Shown here piece by piece: positions 43,083 through 50,181 of a stretch of 64,000 nucleotides of DNA (position 1 is its first letter; every line of letters starts with the position of its first letter). The stretch lies in the NCBI RefSeq assembly GCF_014196335.1, contig NZ_JACIDM010000001.1, positions 1,342,195 to 1,406,194 on the forward strand, read 5' to 3'. The notes under the pieces are model-generated. The model saw only the letters and a program-made list of their open reading frames with translations. It did no database searches and was not told the DNA's origin. The position numbers and the translations under genes are program-made. The stretch is from Brevundimonas lenta (GTDB lineage Bacteria; Pseudomonadota; Alphaproteobacteria; Caulobacterales; Caulobacteraceae).

Positions 43083-43247
43083 ATGGCCACCTGTCCGATC
43101 TGCCGCCGCCAGCCGGCCGGCCCCAAGTACAAACCCTTCTGCTCAAAGCGCTGCGCCGATGTCGATCTGCAGCGCTGGTTCAGCGGCGGATACGCCATTC
43201 CGGACAGCGTCGACGACGCTTCGACGAATGACCGCGAAGAAGACTGA
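43083..43247 (+). CDS. yacG: DNA gyrase inhibitor YacG
   Basis: A 54-residue zinc-ribbon protein starting two bases after the RNase E/G-like stop. It has CPICRRQPAGPKYKPFCSKR followed by CADVDLQRWF, the Cys-x2-Cys...Cys-x3-Cys pattern and the LQRWF block that define YacG. It binds GyrB and inhibits gyrase. It is often found next to rne- or coaE-type genes. It ends the infA-yacG run. Confidence 0.93.
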   Translation: MATCPICRRQPAGPKYKPFCSKRCADVDLQRWFSGGYAIPDSVDDASTNDREED

Positions 43248-43311
43248 TCTGACCGCTTGCCACCCGAAAGCGGCTCGCTTATAGACCCCGCTCCCTCGCT
43301 TCAAAGCGTGC

Positions 43312-43387
43312 GCCTGGGTAGCTCAGTTGGTAGAGCAGCGGATTGAAAATCCGCGTGTCGGTGGTTCGAATCCGCCCCCAGGCACCA
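43312..43387 (+). tRNA. tRNA-Phe (GAA)
   Basis: The acceptor stem GCCTGGG pairs with CCCAGGC, with A73 and an encoded CCA. The anticodon arm GCGGA-TTGAAAA-TCCGC gives anticodon GAA. D loop AGTTGGTA and T loop TTCGAAT are standard. Length is 76 bases with CCA. Confidence 0.96.
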
Positions 43388-43767
43388 TTCCCGTTTCCCC
43401 AGTCGGAAATCGGTGAACACCCATCATCAAAATGTCGCTTTCGGCCCCAATCTTCGGGATTGAACGCGTTTGTCCCCCGTGGGGGGAAAAGCGCCGTTGC
43501 GCACTTGACGCTCTGGTAACCGTTCGCCAAAGGAGCTTGACCGCTTTCCTTTGCGAGCGGCCGACTTGACGAGGGAAAACGGTTTCCCAAGGCAGTCGAC
43601 ACCGCCCCGGATCGCCGCAAGGCAACCGGAAGCGTCAGGAGGCGTTCCGCAGAGCGGGGTTCCGTGAACCCCGGCGATGTGGACGAGAGATTTTCATCGG
43701 GGGCGGTCGCGAATGCGGCCGATCTCCAGGGTTCCACGTGTCAGACCAAAGCAGGAACTGGCGAACT
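43388..43767. other. Intergenic region upstream of exbB
   Basis: No gene is seen in these 380 bases. They hold a small palindrome CCCCC-GT-GGGGG at about 43474-43485 inside an extended GCG...CGC pairing, and an inverted repeat CAAAGGA-N12-TCCTTTG at 43528-43553. TTGACG at about 43505 could be a -35 element but no clear -10 follows. This is the likely promoter region of exbB-exbD-tonB. Confidence 0.5.
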
Positions 43768-44673
43768 ATGCTCGATTTCAAGAAGACCAACATCCTCCTG
43801 GCCATGGCCGGCGCCGCCGTCCTGATGGCCGGTACGCCGGTCCTCGCGCAGGATGCCGCCGCTCCGGCCGCTCCGGCCGCCGCGACCACCACCACTGCTG
43901 CTCCGGCTGACGCCGCTGCCGCCGCCGCCGCGACCCCGGCTCCCGAGGCCGCTCCGGCCGAGGAAGCTCCCGCCGCCGAAAGCCACGGCAAGATGACCGT
44001 CGCCTCCATGTTCATGGACGCGGACATCGTCGTTAAGGTCGTGATGATCGGCCTCGTTCTGGCTTCGGTCTTCTCCTGGACCCTGCTGCTCATCAAGCTG
44101 TTCGAGTTCGGCTCGCTGAACCGCGCCACCGACCGCTTCCTGGAATCCTTCCGCGGCGCCCGCACCATCGCGGACATGCGTAAGGTCGCAACCTCGGACG
44201 AGTTCGAAGGCAACCCGCTGGCCGACATGGCCGCCGCGGCCACCGACGAAATCGAACTGTCGCGTCAGGCTGGTCTGTCGGTCACCGGCGATCACCGTGA
44301 CTCGGCTCTGCTCCGCGCCCAAACGGCCGTGGCTGCAGTGCAGTCGGGTCTGGCCAAGCGCCTGTCGGGCGGCCAGCAGTTCCTCGCCTCGGTGGGTTCG
44401 ACCGGTCCGTTCATCGGTCTGTTCGGCACCGTGTACGGCATCATGAACTCGTTCATCGGCATCGCGAACTCCAACACGACCAACCTGGCCGTCGTGGCTC
44501 CCGGCATCGCCGAAGCCCTGCTCGCCACCGGTATCGGTCTGTTCGCCGCTATCCCGGCCGTTATCTTCTACAACTACTTCAACACGCGCATCGCCTCGTA
44601 CGGCACCCGTTCGGACGGCTTCAACGCCGAGCTGATCAACGCGATCTCGCGTAACCTCGACAAGGGGGCGTAA
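43768..44673 (+). CDS. exbB: ExbB, TonB-system proton channel
   Basis: A 301-residue protein. A signal-like N-terminus (MLDFKKTNILLAMAGAAVLMAG) is followed by an Ala/Pro-rich periplasmic segment and three membrane helices typical of ExbB: VVKVVMIGLVLASVFSWTLLL, FIGLFGTVYGIMNSFIGIA and ALLATGIGLFAAIPAVI. The conserved Thr/Pro-containing segment TGIGLFAAIPAV is intact. ATG 43768 is preferred over GTG 43738. It works with ExbD and TonB, which follow at once, to transmit proton-motive force to outer-membrane receptors. Confidence 0.94.
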   Translation: MLDFKKTNILLAMAGAAVLMAGTPVLAQDAAAPAAPAAATTTTAAPADAAAAAAATPAPEAAPAEEAPAAESHGKMTVASMFMDADIVVKVVMIGLVLASVFSWTLLLIKLFEFGSLNRATDRFLESFRGARTIADMRKVATSDEFEGNPLADMAAAATDEIELSRQAGLSVTGDHRDSALLRAQTAVAAVQSGLAKRLSGGQQFLASVGSTGPFIGLFGTVYGIMNSFIGIANSNTTNLAVVAPGIAEALLATGIGLFAAIPAVIFYNYFNTRIASYGTRSDGFNAELINAISRNLDKGA

Positions 44674-44678
44674 GCAGC

Positions 44679-45116
44679 ATGGCCGCCAAACTTTCAGGTG
44701 GCGGCGGCGGCAAGTACGCCATCGAGCAGAACAGCGAGATTAACGTCACGCCGTTCGTGGACATCATGCTTGTCCTGCTCATCATCTTCATGGTGGCGGC
44801 TCCGCTCGCCACCGTGTCGGTGGAGGTCAAACTGCCGCGCGCGGTCGCACCGCCCCAAGAAAACCCGCCGAAGCCGTTCTTCGTTTCTATCCAGAACGAT
44901 GGATCGGCCTACATCGGGGACAACCGGGTGGACATCGATGCGGTCGGAAGCACGCTGGGCACGATGATCGGCAACAAGCCGCCGTCGGACGAACGGATCT
45001 TCATCCGTGCGGACCAGCAAACCCGCTACGGTGATTTCATGCAGGTCATGAATTCGCTGCAGGATCACGGCTTCTACAGCGTGGCCCTGGTCGGCGAAGA
45101 CACGTCCACGAAGTAA
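44679..45116 (+). CDS. exbD: ExbD, TonB-system component
   Basis: A 145-residue protein with INVTPFVDIMLVLLIIFMVA, whose Asp28 is the essential membrane acid, and a periplasmic domain ending HGFYSVALVGEDTS. Unlike the two orphan ExbD proteins at 12.4 and 13.0 kb it has no cysteine pair. It starts six bases after exbB stop and is followed 13 bases later by tonB. Confidence 0.95.
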   Translation: MAAKLSGGGGGKYAIEQNSEINVTPFVDIMLVLLIIFMVAAPLATVSVEVKLPRAVAPPQENPPKPFFVSIQNDGSAYIGDNRVDIDAVGSTLGTMIGNKPPSDERIFIRADQQTRYGDFMQVMNSLQDHGFYSVALVGEDTSTK

Positions 45117-45129
45117 GGGCCGGTGAATC

Positions 45130-45846
45130 ATGACAGACGTTGAATATCACCGCAGTCGCTACGACCCGCCCAAGCCCAAGGGTTTCCTCGGGGTTCCCCC
45201 GGGGGTCCTGATCACCAGCCTGGCGGTCGTCAGCATTCTCTTCGCCCTGCTGGCGTTCTACTTCGTGAACATGCAGTTCAAGCTGCGTGAAGTGCGCTAC
45301 TCGGACGACGCCGTCGACGTGGAGCTGATCGAGCCGGTCCCGCCGCCTCCTCCGCCCCCGCCGCCGCCGCCGCCGCCGGACACGCCCCCGCCGCCCAAGC
45401 TGCAGGTTCGCGTCCCGGCTCCGGTCGCGACCACGACTCCGCCTCCGCCGGTCTACATTGAGCCGACGAAGAAGGAAGAACGGGTCGAGTACTCGGGGCC
45501 CCCGGCGATCGTCCCCGGACCTCCGCCGCCTCCGGCCCCGCCGGCTCCGGCGCGTCCGTCGGTCATCACGAACCCGACCTGGGCTCGTCAGGTGGCTCCG
45601 GACTTCCCGCAGCGCGCCATGGATCGCGGCGTCGACGGTGGTCGCGCTACGGTGCAGTGCACGGTGCAGCCGAACGGCAGCCTGCAGAACTGCTCGGTCG
45701 TCTCGGAAGAGCCCGCTGGTATGGGCTTCGGCCAGGCGGCCCTGGCAGCCGCTCGACGCTCGCGGGTTTCGCCCCGTACCGTCGACGGCGCGGCTGAAGG
45801 CGCAACCGTCCGCTGGTCGGTTCGCTTCCTCCCGCCGGCAGACTAG
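45130..45846 (+). CDS. tonB: Energy transducer TonB
   Basis: A 238-residue protein with one membrane helix (VLITSLAVVSILFALLAFYFV), a proline-rich spacer that includes PPPPPPPPPPP and PPPAPPAPARP, and a C-terminal TonB domain: QVAPDFPQRAMDRGVDG, VQCTVQPNGSLQNC and GATVRWSVRF. It spans the periplasm to the TonB boxes of receptors such as the one at 28170-30524. It is the last gene of the operon. Confidence 0.94.
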   Translation: MTDVEYHRSRYDPPKPKGFLGVPPGVLITSLAVVSILFALLAFYFVNMQFKLREVRYSDDAVDVELIEPVPPPPPPPPPPPPPDTPPPPKLQVRVPAPVATTTPPPPVYIEPTKKEERVEYSGPPAIVPGPPPPPAPPAPARPSVITNPTWARQVAPDFPQRAMDRGVDGGRATVQCTVQPNGSLQNCSVVSEEPAGMGFGQAALAAARRSRVSPRTVDGAAEGATVRWSVRFLPPAD

Positions 45847-45868
45847 GCCGACAGGACTAAAGACGATG

Positions 45869-45900
45869 ACGCCCCGGAGGATCACCTCCGGGGCGTTTTC
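45869..45900 (+). terminator. Strong intrinsic terminator after tonB
   Basis: ACGCCCCGGAGG and CCTCCGGGGCGT form a perfect 12-bp stem with an ATCA tetraloop, followed by TTTTCGTTT. Confidence 0.92.
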
Positions 45901-45966
45901 GTTTGCGCGGTGCGGAGCGATCCGCCCTGGCCGGCGTTGTGCGGTGAAGCTTGAGCCGGAGACCGC

Positions 45967-46710
45967 ATGACCCGAACGACCCTGATCCCCCTCTTCGCCG
46001 CGGGCCTCGCCCTGTCGGCCTGCGCCTACAACGACACCCTCGGCCGCGACCAGTTCCTGATCGTCGACGACCGTGCCCTGGATCAGCAGGCGGACGCCGC
46101 CTGGGCCGAGATGCTGCGTACGGAGCGCACCTCCAGCGACGCCGCCGCCAACGCCCGTATCCGCCGTGTGGGCGAGCGTATCGTCGGGGCCGCGGGCCTG
46201 ACCGACCGCCGCTGGGAGTATGCGGTCTTCGTCAGCACCAGCCCGAACGCCTTCGTCCTGCCGTCCGGCAAGATCGGGGTGACCACCAGCCTTCTGGCCC
46301 TGGTCGAGAACGACGACCAGCTGGCCGCCGTCCTGGGCCATGAGGTCGGCCATGTGGTGGCCCGCCACGCCGCCGAGCGCTATTCGACCACGGCCGCCAG
46401 CAGCATCGTCCTCAGCGGGGTTCAGGGCGTCGCCGGCGACTATGGACAGGCCGTGGGCGCCATCGGCGGACTCGGGGCCCAGTTCGGCGTCCTGCTGCCG
46501 TTCTCGCGCCGTGACGAGCTGGAGGCCGACCGCCTCGGCGTCGACTACATGGAGCGGGCCGGCTACCGGCCTTCGCAGGCGATCGTCCTGTGGCGGCTGA
46601 TGCAACAGCAGCGGGAGGGCTCGACCCCGGAATTCGCCTCGACCCACCCGTCCGACACGACCCGCATTGCGGCGCTGGAGCAGTACATCGCCAGCCGCGG
46701 CTGGAGCTGA
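45967..46710 (+). CDS. M48-family metalloprotease lipoprotein
   Basis: A 247-residue protein with a lipobox (LALSAC) and the M48 core: VFVSTSPNAFVLPSGKIGV, HEVGHVVARH (zinc motif at about residue 126), and RRDELEADRLGVDYMERAGY with the third zinc ligand. It resembles BepA/LoiP-like outer-membrane quality-control proteases rather than HtpX, as it has no multi-span membrane region. GGAGA precedes the start. Confidence 0.9.
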   Translation: MTRTTLIPLFAAGLALSACAYNDTLGRDQFLIVDDRALDQQADAAWAEMLRTERTSSDAAANARIRRVGERIVGAAGLTDRRWEYAVFVSTSPNAFVLPSGKIGVTTSLLALVENDDQLAAVLGHEVGHVVARHAAERYSTTAASSIVLSGVQGVAGDYGQAVGAIGGLGAQFGVLLPFSRRDELEADRLGVDYMERAGYRPSQAIVLWRLMQQQREGSTPEFASTHPSDTTRIAALEQYIASRGWS

Positions 46711-46720
46711 CGCCTGATGA

Positions 46721-46840
46721 GGGGCGAGGGCCCAGGGGCGAGGGTCGAAAGCGTATGGGACCAGATGATGGAGCCACGGAAGGCCGTCTGCAGGTTGCCG
46801 TCTCCGACACTTCGACCCTCGACCCTCGCCCCTCGACCCT
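46721..46840. repeat. Inverted arms of tandem 7-mers (GGGTCGA / GGGGCGA), copy 1
   Basis: The left arm (46721-46748) is GGGGCGA, GGGCCCA, GGGGCGA, GGGTCGA; the right arm (46812-46840) is TCGACCC, TCGACCC, TCGCCCC, TCGACCC plus one T. The 63-base spacer shows no gene. The same 7-mers in the same arrangement recur at 58986-59107. It lies between the M48 gene and tRNA-His. Confidence 0.85.
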
Positions 46841-46917
46841 GCCTATCGTCACTATGTTGAAATCCAGCTTGATCGGCGCACGCGACCCCGCTACAGACGC
46901 CGCTCGCGCGGATATGT

Positions 46918-46994
46918 GCAGCCTTAGCTCAGCTGGTTAGAGCGCCGGTTTGTGGAGCCGGAGGTCCTCAGTTCAATCCTGAGAGGCTGTACCA
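46918..46994 (+). tRNA. tRNA-His (GTG), alphaproteobacterial type
   Basis: The acceptor stem GCAGCCT pairs with AGGCTGT, leaving a G1-T72 wobble, discriminator A73 and encoded CCA. The anticodon loop TTGTGGA gives GTG. The base at position -1 is T, so the otherwise universal G-1 with C73 is missing, as described for Caulobacter and relatives. Length is 77 bases with CCA. Confidence 0.93.
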
Positions 46995-47014
46995 TCCCCG
47001 CCCACCAGGGGACG

Positions 47015-47815
47015 ATGTCAGGCATGACCGACTCGTCGCCCGCCTGGGACCCCACGCAATACAGTCGTTTCGAAGCCGAGCGGGATCGCGCCGCGCTGGA
47101 CCTGTTGCTGCGCGTGCCCGGCGATCTGGAGCCGCGCGAGATCTGGGATCTGGGCTGCGGAACCGGACAGCACGCCGCCTTGCTCAAGCGTCGCCATCCC
47201 GGCGCCCGTGTCCACGGCCTCGATTCGAGCCCGGCCATGCTCAAGCAGGCGCGGGAGCTCAGTGTCGACGTCGACTGGCGCGCGGGCGATATCGGATCGT
47301 GGTCCGCGGACTGGCCGGTCGACCTGATCTTCGCCAACGCCTCGCTGCAGTGGTTGCCGGATCATGAGGGCCTGCTGCCCCGGCTGACCGCCGCGCTGGC
47401 GTCAGGCGGCGTGCTGGCGGCGCAGATGCCCCTGGCGCACGAGAGCCGGCAACACACCCTGATGCGCGCCGTGGCGGCGGACGGACCGTGGGCGGCCAGG
47501 CTTGAATCCGTGAACACCATCCGACCGTTGCTGGCGGTCGAGCGCTACTACGATCTGCTGGCGCCCGCCTGCCGCGACATCGACATCTGGTCGACCACCT
47601 ATCTGCACGTGCTGAACGGGGCGGATGCGGTGCTGGAATGGATGAAGGGCACGGCGCTGCGTCCCTACATGACGGCCTTGGCGGACGATCCGGCTATGCG
47701 TTCGTCTTATCTTTCCGCCCTCGGCGAACGGCTTTCCGAAGCTTTCCCGCGACGGTGGGATGGGGTGACCCTGCTGCCGTTTCCCCGCCTGTTTCTGGTG
47801 GCGCGTCGTCGCTGA
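47015..47815 (+). CDS. tam: Trans-aconitate 2-methyltransferase
   Basis: A 266-residue class I methyltransferase. The SAM-binding motif is IWDLGCGTGQHAALL, followed by VHGLDSSPAML, and the Tam-specific region FANASLQWLPDHEGLLPRL, WSTTYLHVL and GTALRPY. It methylates trans-aconitate, an aconitase inhibitor. ATG 47015 and ATG 47024 are both possible; the former has GGGGA very close. Its 3' end overlaps the convergent patatin-like gene by 122 bases. Confidence 0.88.
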   Translation: MSGMTDSSPAWDPTQYSRFEAERDRAALDLLLRVPGDLEPREIWDLGCGTGQHAALLKRRHPGARVHGLDSSPAMLKQARELSVDVDWRAGDIGSWSADWPVDLIFANASLQWLPDHEGLLPRLTAALASGGVLAAQMPLAHESRQHTLMRAVAADGPWAARLESVNTIRPLLAVERYYDLLAPACRDIDIWSTTYLHVLNGADAVLEWMKGTALRPYMTALADDPAMRSSYLSALGERLSEAFPRRWDGVTLLPFPRLFLVARRR

Positions 47816-49541
47816 GGGCGCGACGGCGACGAAGACCCGTCACCGGCCCGTCCAGTTTGGCCAGTGCATCCTTCATGGCGCGATAGCCGGCGTCCACGGC
47901 GGGAACGAAGCCCTTCCAGTCGCGGATATCGATGCCGTCGGGCGTCGGCTGCACAAGCACGTCCGTCGCGGCGCGCGAGCTTTCCAGATCCGCGTCGGTC
48001 GTCAGGGTCGCGGAGCGCATCATGATCGAGACGATCGGCGGGCCGCGCTTCCATGCGCCGGTGGCGATCAGCCGCCAGATCGACGGCGGGTTCTCGATCA
48101 GGTCGGGATCGACGCCGCGGGCCTCGGACATGTCGATGCCGACGATCGGGCCGCTGGTCATCTGGCGCATGACCTCGGCCGGGAAATTCTTCAGCACGGC
48201 GCCGTCGACCAGCACCTGGCCGTCGATGACGATGGGCGGCAGAATGCCCGGGATGGCGATGGAGGCGCGCATGGCCCGGCGCATCAGGCCGCGGCGATGC
48301 ACCTCGATCTTCCCGGTCGTCAGATTGGTCGAGACGCAGAAGAACGGCCGCACCAGATCGGCCATGTCGATGTCGCCGTAGGCGTCTTCCAGCAGGCGCT
48401 CGACCTTCCGGGCCCGGCTCATGGCCAGCATCGGGAAGGTGATGTCCGACAGCGGGTCGCTCTTCACGAACGAGTTGCGGATGCGGTCCTCAAGCTCGTC
48501 CTGGGACCAGCCCATGGCCGGACCCGCGGCCACGACGGCGCCCATCGACGAGCCGCCGACGAAGTCGATCGGCACGCCGGCCTCCTTCAGGGCCCTCAGC
48601 GCGCCGATGTGCGAATAGGCCCGGGCGCCGCCGCCTGACATGACCACGCCCACGGCCGAGCCGGTGACCACGCGGGCGATGCGGGCCGCGTCTGCGTGAT
48701 CGCCCTCGACCGCCTGGAACCACCGGCCGGGCTGCACCGCGTCCAGCCAGACGGCGGTGTTGGCCGGCCGGGCCATGCGCGGATCGCGCAGCAGCACCAG
48801 GTCGGTGCGGCGCTGGGCGTCCAGCACGCCGGCGTGGGGCATGGGTCTGTTCGGCGGGGCCATCAGGCCCGAGCCGACGACGAACACGCGATCCACCTGG
48901 CGGGCGCACAGGGCGGCCCAGGCGGGCTCGTCCATCTCGGCGACGTACAGGACGAAGTCGTGCGCATCCTCGACCCGGCTGAACCATTCGGCCGCCGAGG
49001 CGAGGGCGGAATGGTCGATGACTTCGCAGGTGAAGCCGTCGGCCTCGATGGCGGCGGCCACCCGCTCGACGAAGGCGCGGATGGGCTGGGGGCGGGCCGA
49101 GACGAAGCCGAACACACTGGGTTCGCCGCCGCCCGAGCGCCGGTCGCGCGCGCGCTGGATCATCAGGCGCGACAGCTCGACCATCAGGTCCGGCTCGGTG
49201 CGGGCGGCCTCGAAGAAGGCCTCGCGGGGCAGGGCGAGGATTTCGGAATCGCGCAGGGCCACGACGTCGGCGGTGTGCGGGCTGCCGGCCAGCATGGCCA
49301 TCTCGCCGGCCGGATCGCCGGGCCGGATGACGCCGACGAACTGGGGCGGCTGTTCGGCGACCTCGCGCCGGAACACGCCGAGACGGCCCGAGCGCAGCAG
49401 ATACAGGGTGTCGGCCGGGTCGCCTTCCGCGAACAGGGTCTCGCCGCCGGTCAGGGCGAACCAGCTGGCGCGCGTGTTCTTCCCGCCCTCGAAGATGCGG
49501 TGCAGGGCGTCTTCCAGCCGATCGGAGCGGGCAGGGGCCAT
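47694..49541 (-). CDS. Patatin-like phospholipase with cyclic-nucleotide-binding domain
   Basis: A 615-residue protein resembling neuropathy-target-esterase-like lipases. Residues ~20-140 form a cNMP-binding domain (ETLFAEGDPADTLYLLRSGR, GEMAMLAGSPHTADV). A middle linker follows, then the patatin domain with GVVMSGGGARAYSHIGAL, the nucleophile GGSSMGAVVA near residue 330 and the Asp of the DG dyad in VLVDGAVLKNFP. The last ~40 residues, beginning after MKDALAKLDG, are low-complexity and overlap tam antisense by 122 bases, so the C-terminal tail may be a read-through artefact of lacking a stop. Confidence 0.88.
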   Translation of the reverse strand: MAPARSDRLEDALHRIFEGGKNTRASWFALTGGETLFAEGDPADTLYLLRSGRLGVFRREVAEQPPQFVGVIRPGDPAGEMAMLAGSPHTADVVALRDSEILALPREAFFEAARTEPDLMVELSRLMIQRARDRRSGGGEPSVFGFVSARPQPIRAFVERVAAAIEADGFTCEVIDHSALASAAEWFSRVEDAHDFVLYVAEMDEPAWAALCARQVDRVFVVGSGLMAPPNRPMPHAGVLDAQRRTDLVLLRDPRMARPANTAVWLDAVQPGRWFQAVEGDHADAARIARVVTGSAVGVVMSGGGARAYSHIGALRALKEAGVPIDFVGGSSMGAVVAAGPAMGWSQDELEDRIRNSFVKSDPLSDITFPMLAMSRARKVERLLEDAYGDIDMADLVRPFFCVSTNLTTGKIEVHRRGLMRRAMRASIAIPGILPPIVIDGQVLVDGAVLKNFPAEVMRQMTSGPIVGIDMSEARGVDPDLIENPPSIWRLIATGAWKRGPPIVSIMMRSATLTTDADLESSRAATDVLVQPTPDGIDIRDWKGFVPAVDAGYRAMKDALAKLDGPVTGLRRRRALSDDAPPETGGETAAGSPHPTVAGKLRKAVRRGRKDKTNA

Positions 49542-49582
49542 GCAGGAAGCCTAACGAGAGTCGCGGGAGACGCGAGAGCGTC

Positions 49583-49978
49583 TCACCACGCCCCGAGTTC
49601 CCTCAGTTCGCGGACCAGATCGCCGGGAAGGTCGGTGGCCTCGGCCGCCGTCAGGTCGGGCGGCACATCCTTGTCGAAATAGCGCCAGCCCTGGAACGGT
49701 CGCCGCGCCAGCGGGGCGGTGCGGATGACGCGCGACTCCAGCTTGATCTCGCAGCGGCTGGCCGCGCCCTCGCCCACGGTGGAGATGTCCAGGATCGGCT
49801 GGCGGCACAGCACCGAGCCCTTGATGACCCAGTACAGCGAACCGCCGTCCTCGATCTCTGCTGCGCGTTTGGGCGTCATCCGCGTGTGGACGATGCGCCA
49901 GTCGCTGCGCTCGGCGTTCCGCTCCAGCGTCTCGACGTCGGAGACGCCGACGCACAGCTTGATCATGTTCAGGGGCAT
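49583..49978 (-). CDS. DUF1489 family protein
   Basis: A 131-residue protein with the DUF1489 pattern: MIKLCVGVSDVETLE at the N-terminus, HTRMTPKRAAEI, GSLYWVIKGSVLCRQPIL and PFQGWRYFDKDVPPDL. This family is widespread in alphaproteobacteria and has no assigned biochemical function. It is on the minus strand, 41 bases upstream (in transcription) of the patatin-like gene and may be co-transcribed with it. Confidence 0.88.
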   Translation of the reverse strand: MPLNMIKLCVGVSDVETLERNAERSDWRIVHTRMTPKRAAEIEDGGSLYWVIKGSVLCRQPILDISTVGEGAASRCEIKLESRVIRTAPLARRPFQGWRYFDKDVPPDLTAAEATDLPGDLVRELRELGAW

Positions 49979-50034
49979 GGGGCGCGGCCTAGCGCGGATT
50001 TGGCGAGGAAGTAAGGCAGGTCCGGGATCAGCAT

Positions 50035-50179
50035 CCTTCCCCCATTTCGGGGGAAGGTGGGCCGCGGAGCGGCTCGGATGGGGGCTGTTGAGGGCGCGGC
50101 TGCTTGAGGTCAGGAAGGCGCGGGAAGAGCCCCCATCCGTCAGGCTCCGCCTGCCACCTTCCCCCGAAATGGGGGAAGG
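50035..50179. repeat. Intergenic inverted-repeat element, CCTTCCCCC family, copy 2
   Basis: Ends are the same palindromes as at 20063-20202: CCTTCCCCCATTTC and GGGGGAAGG on the left, the inverse on the right, with shared inner blocks TCGGATGGGGGCT and AGCCCCCATCC. The middle differs. It lies between two minus-strand genes, just after the mccA stop. Confidence 0.8.
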
Positions 50180-50181
50180 AG

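Noticed and set aside
45350-45385. Run of CCG repeats as a possible microsatellite
   Set aside because: It encodes the proline spacer of TonB in frame, and such runs are normal for TonB proteins.
46916-46917. Extra 5' bases giving an 8-bp tRNA-His acceptor stem with G-1 and C73
   Set aside because: Pairing further out would use C of the encoded CCA as position 73 and leave only CA at the end. The standard T8-A9 position fixes the stem to start at 46918.
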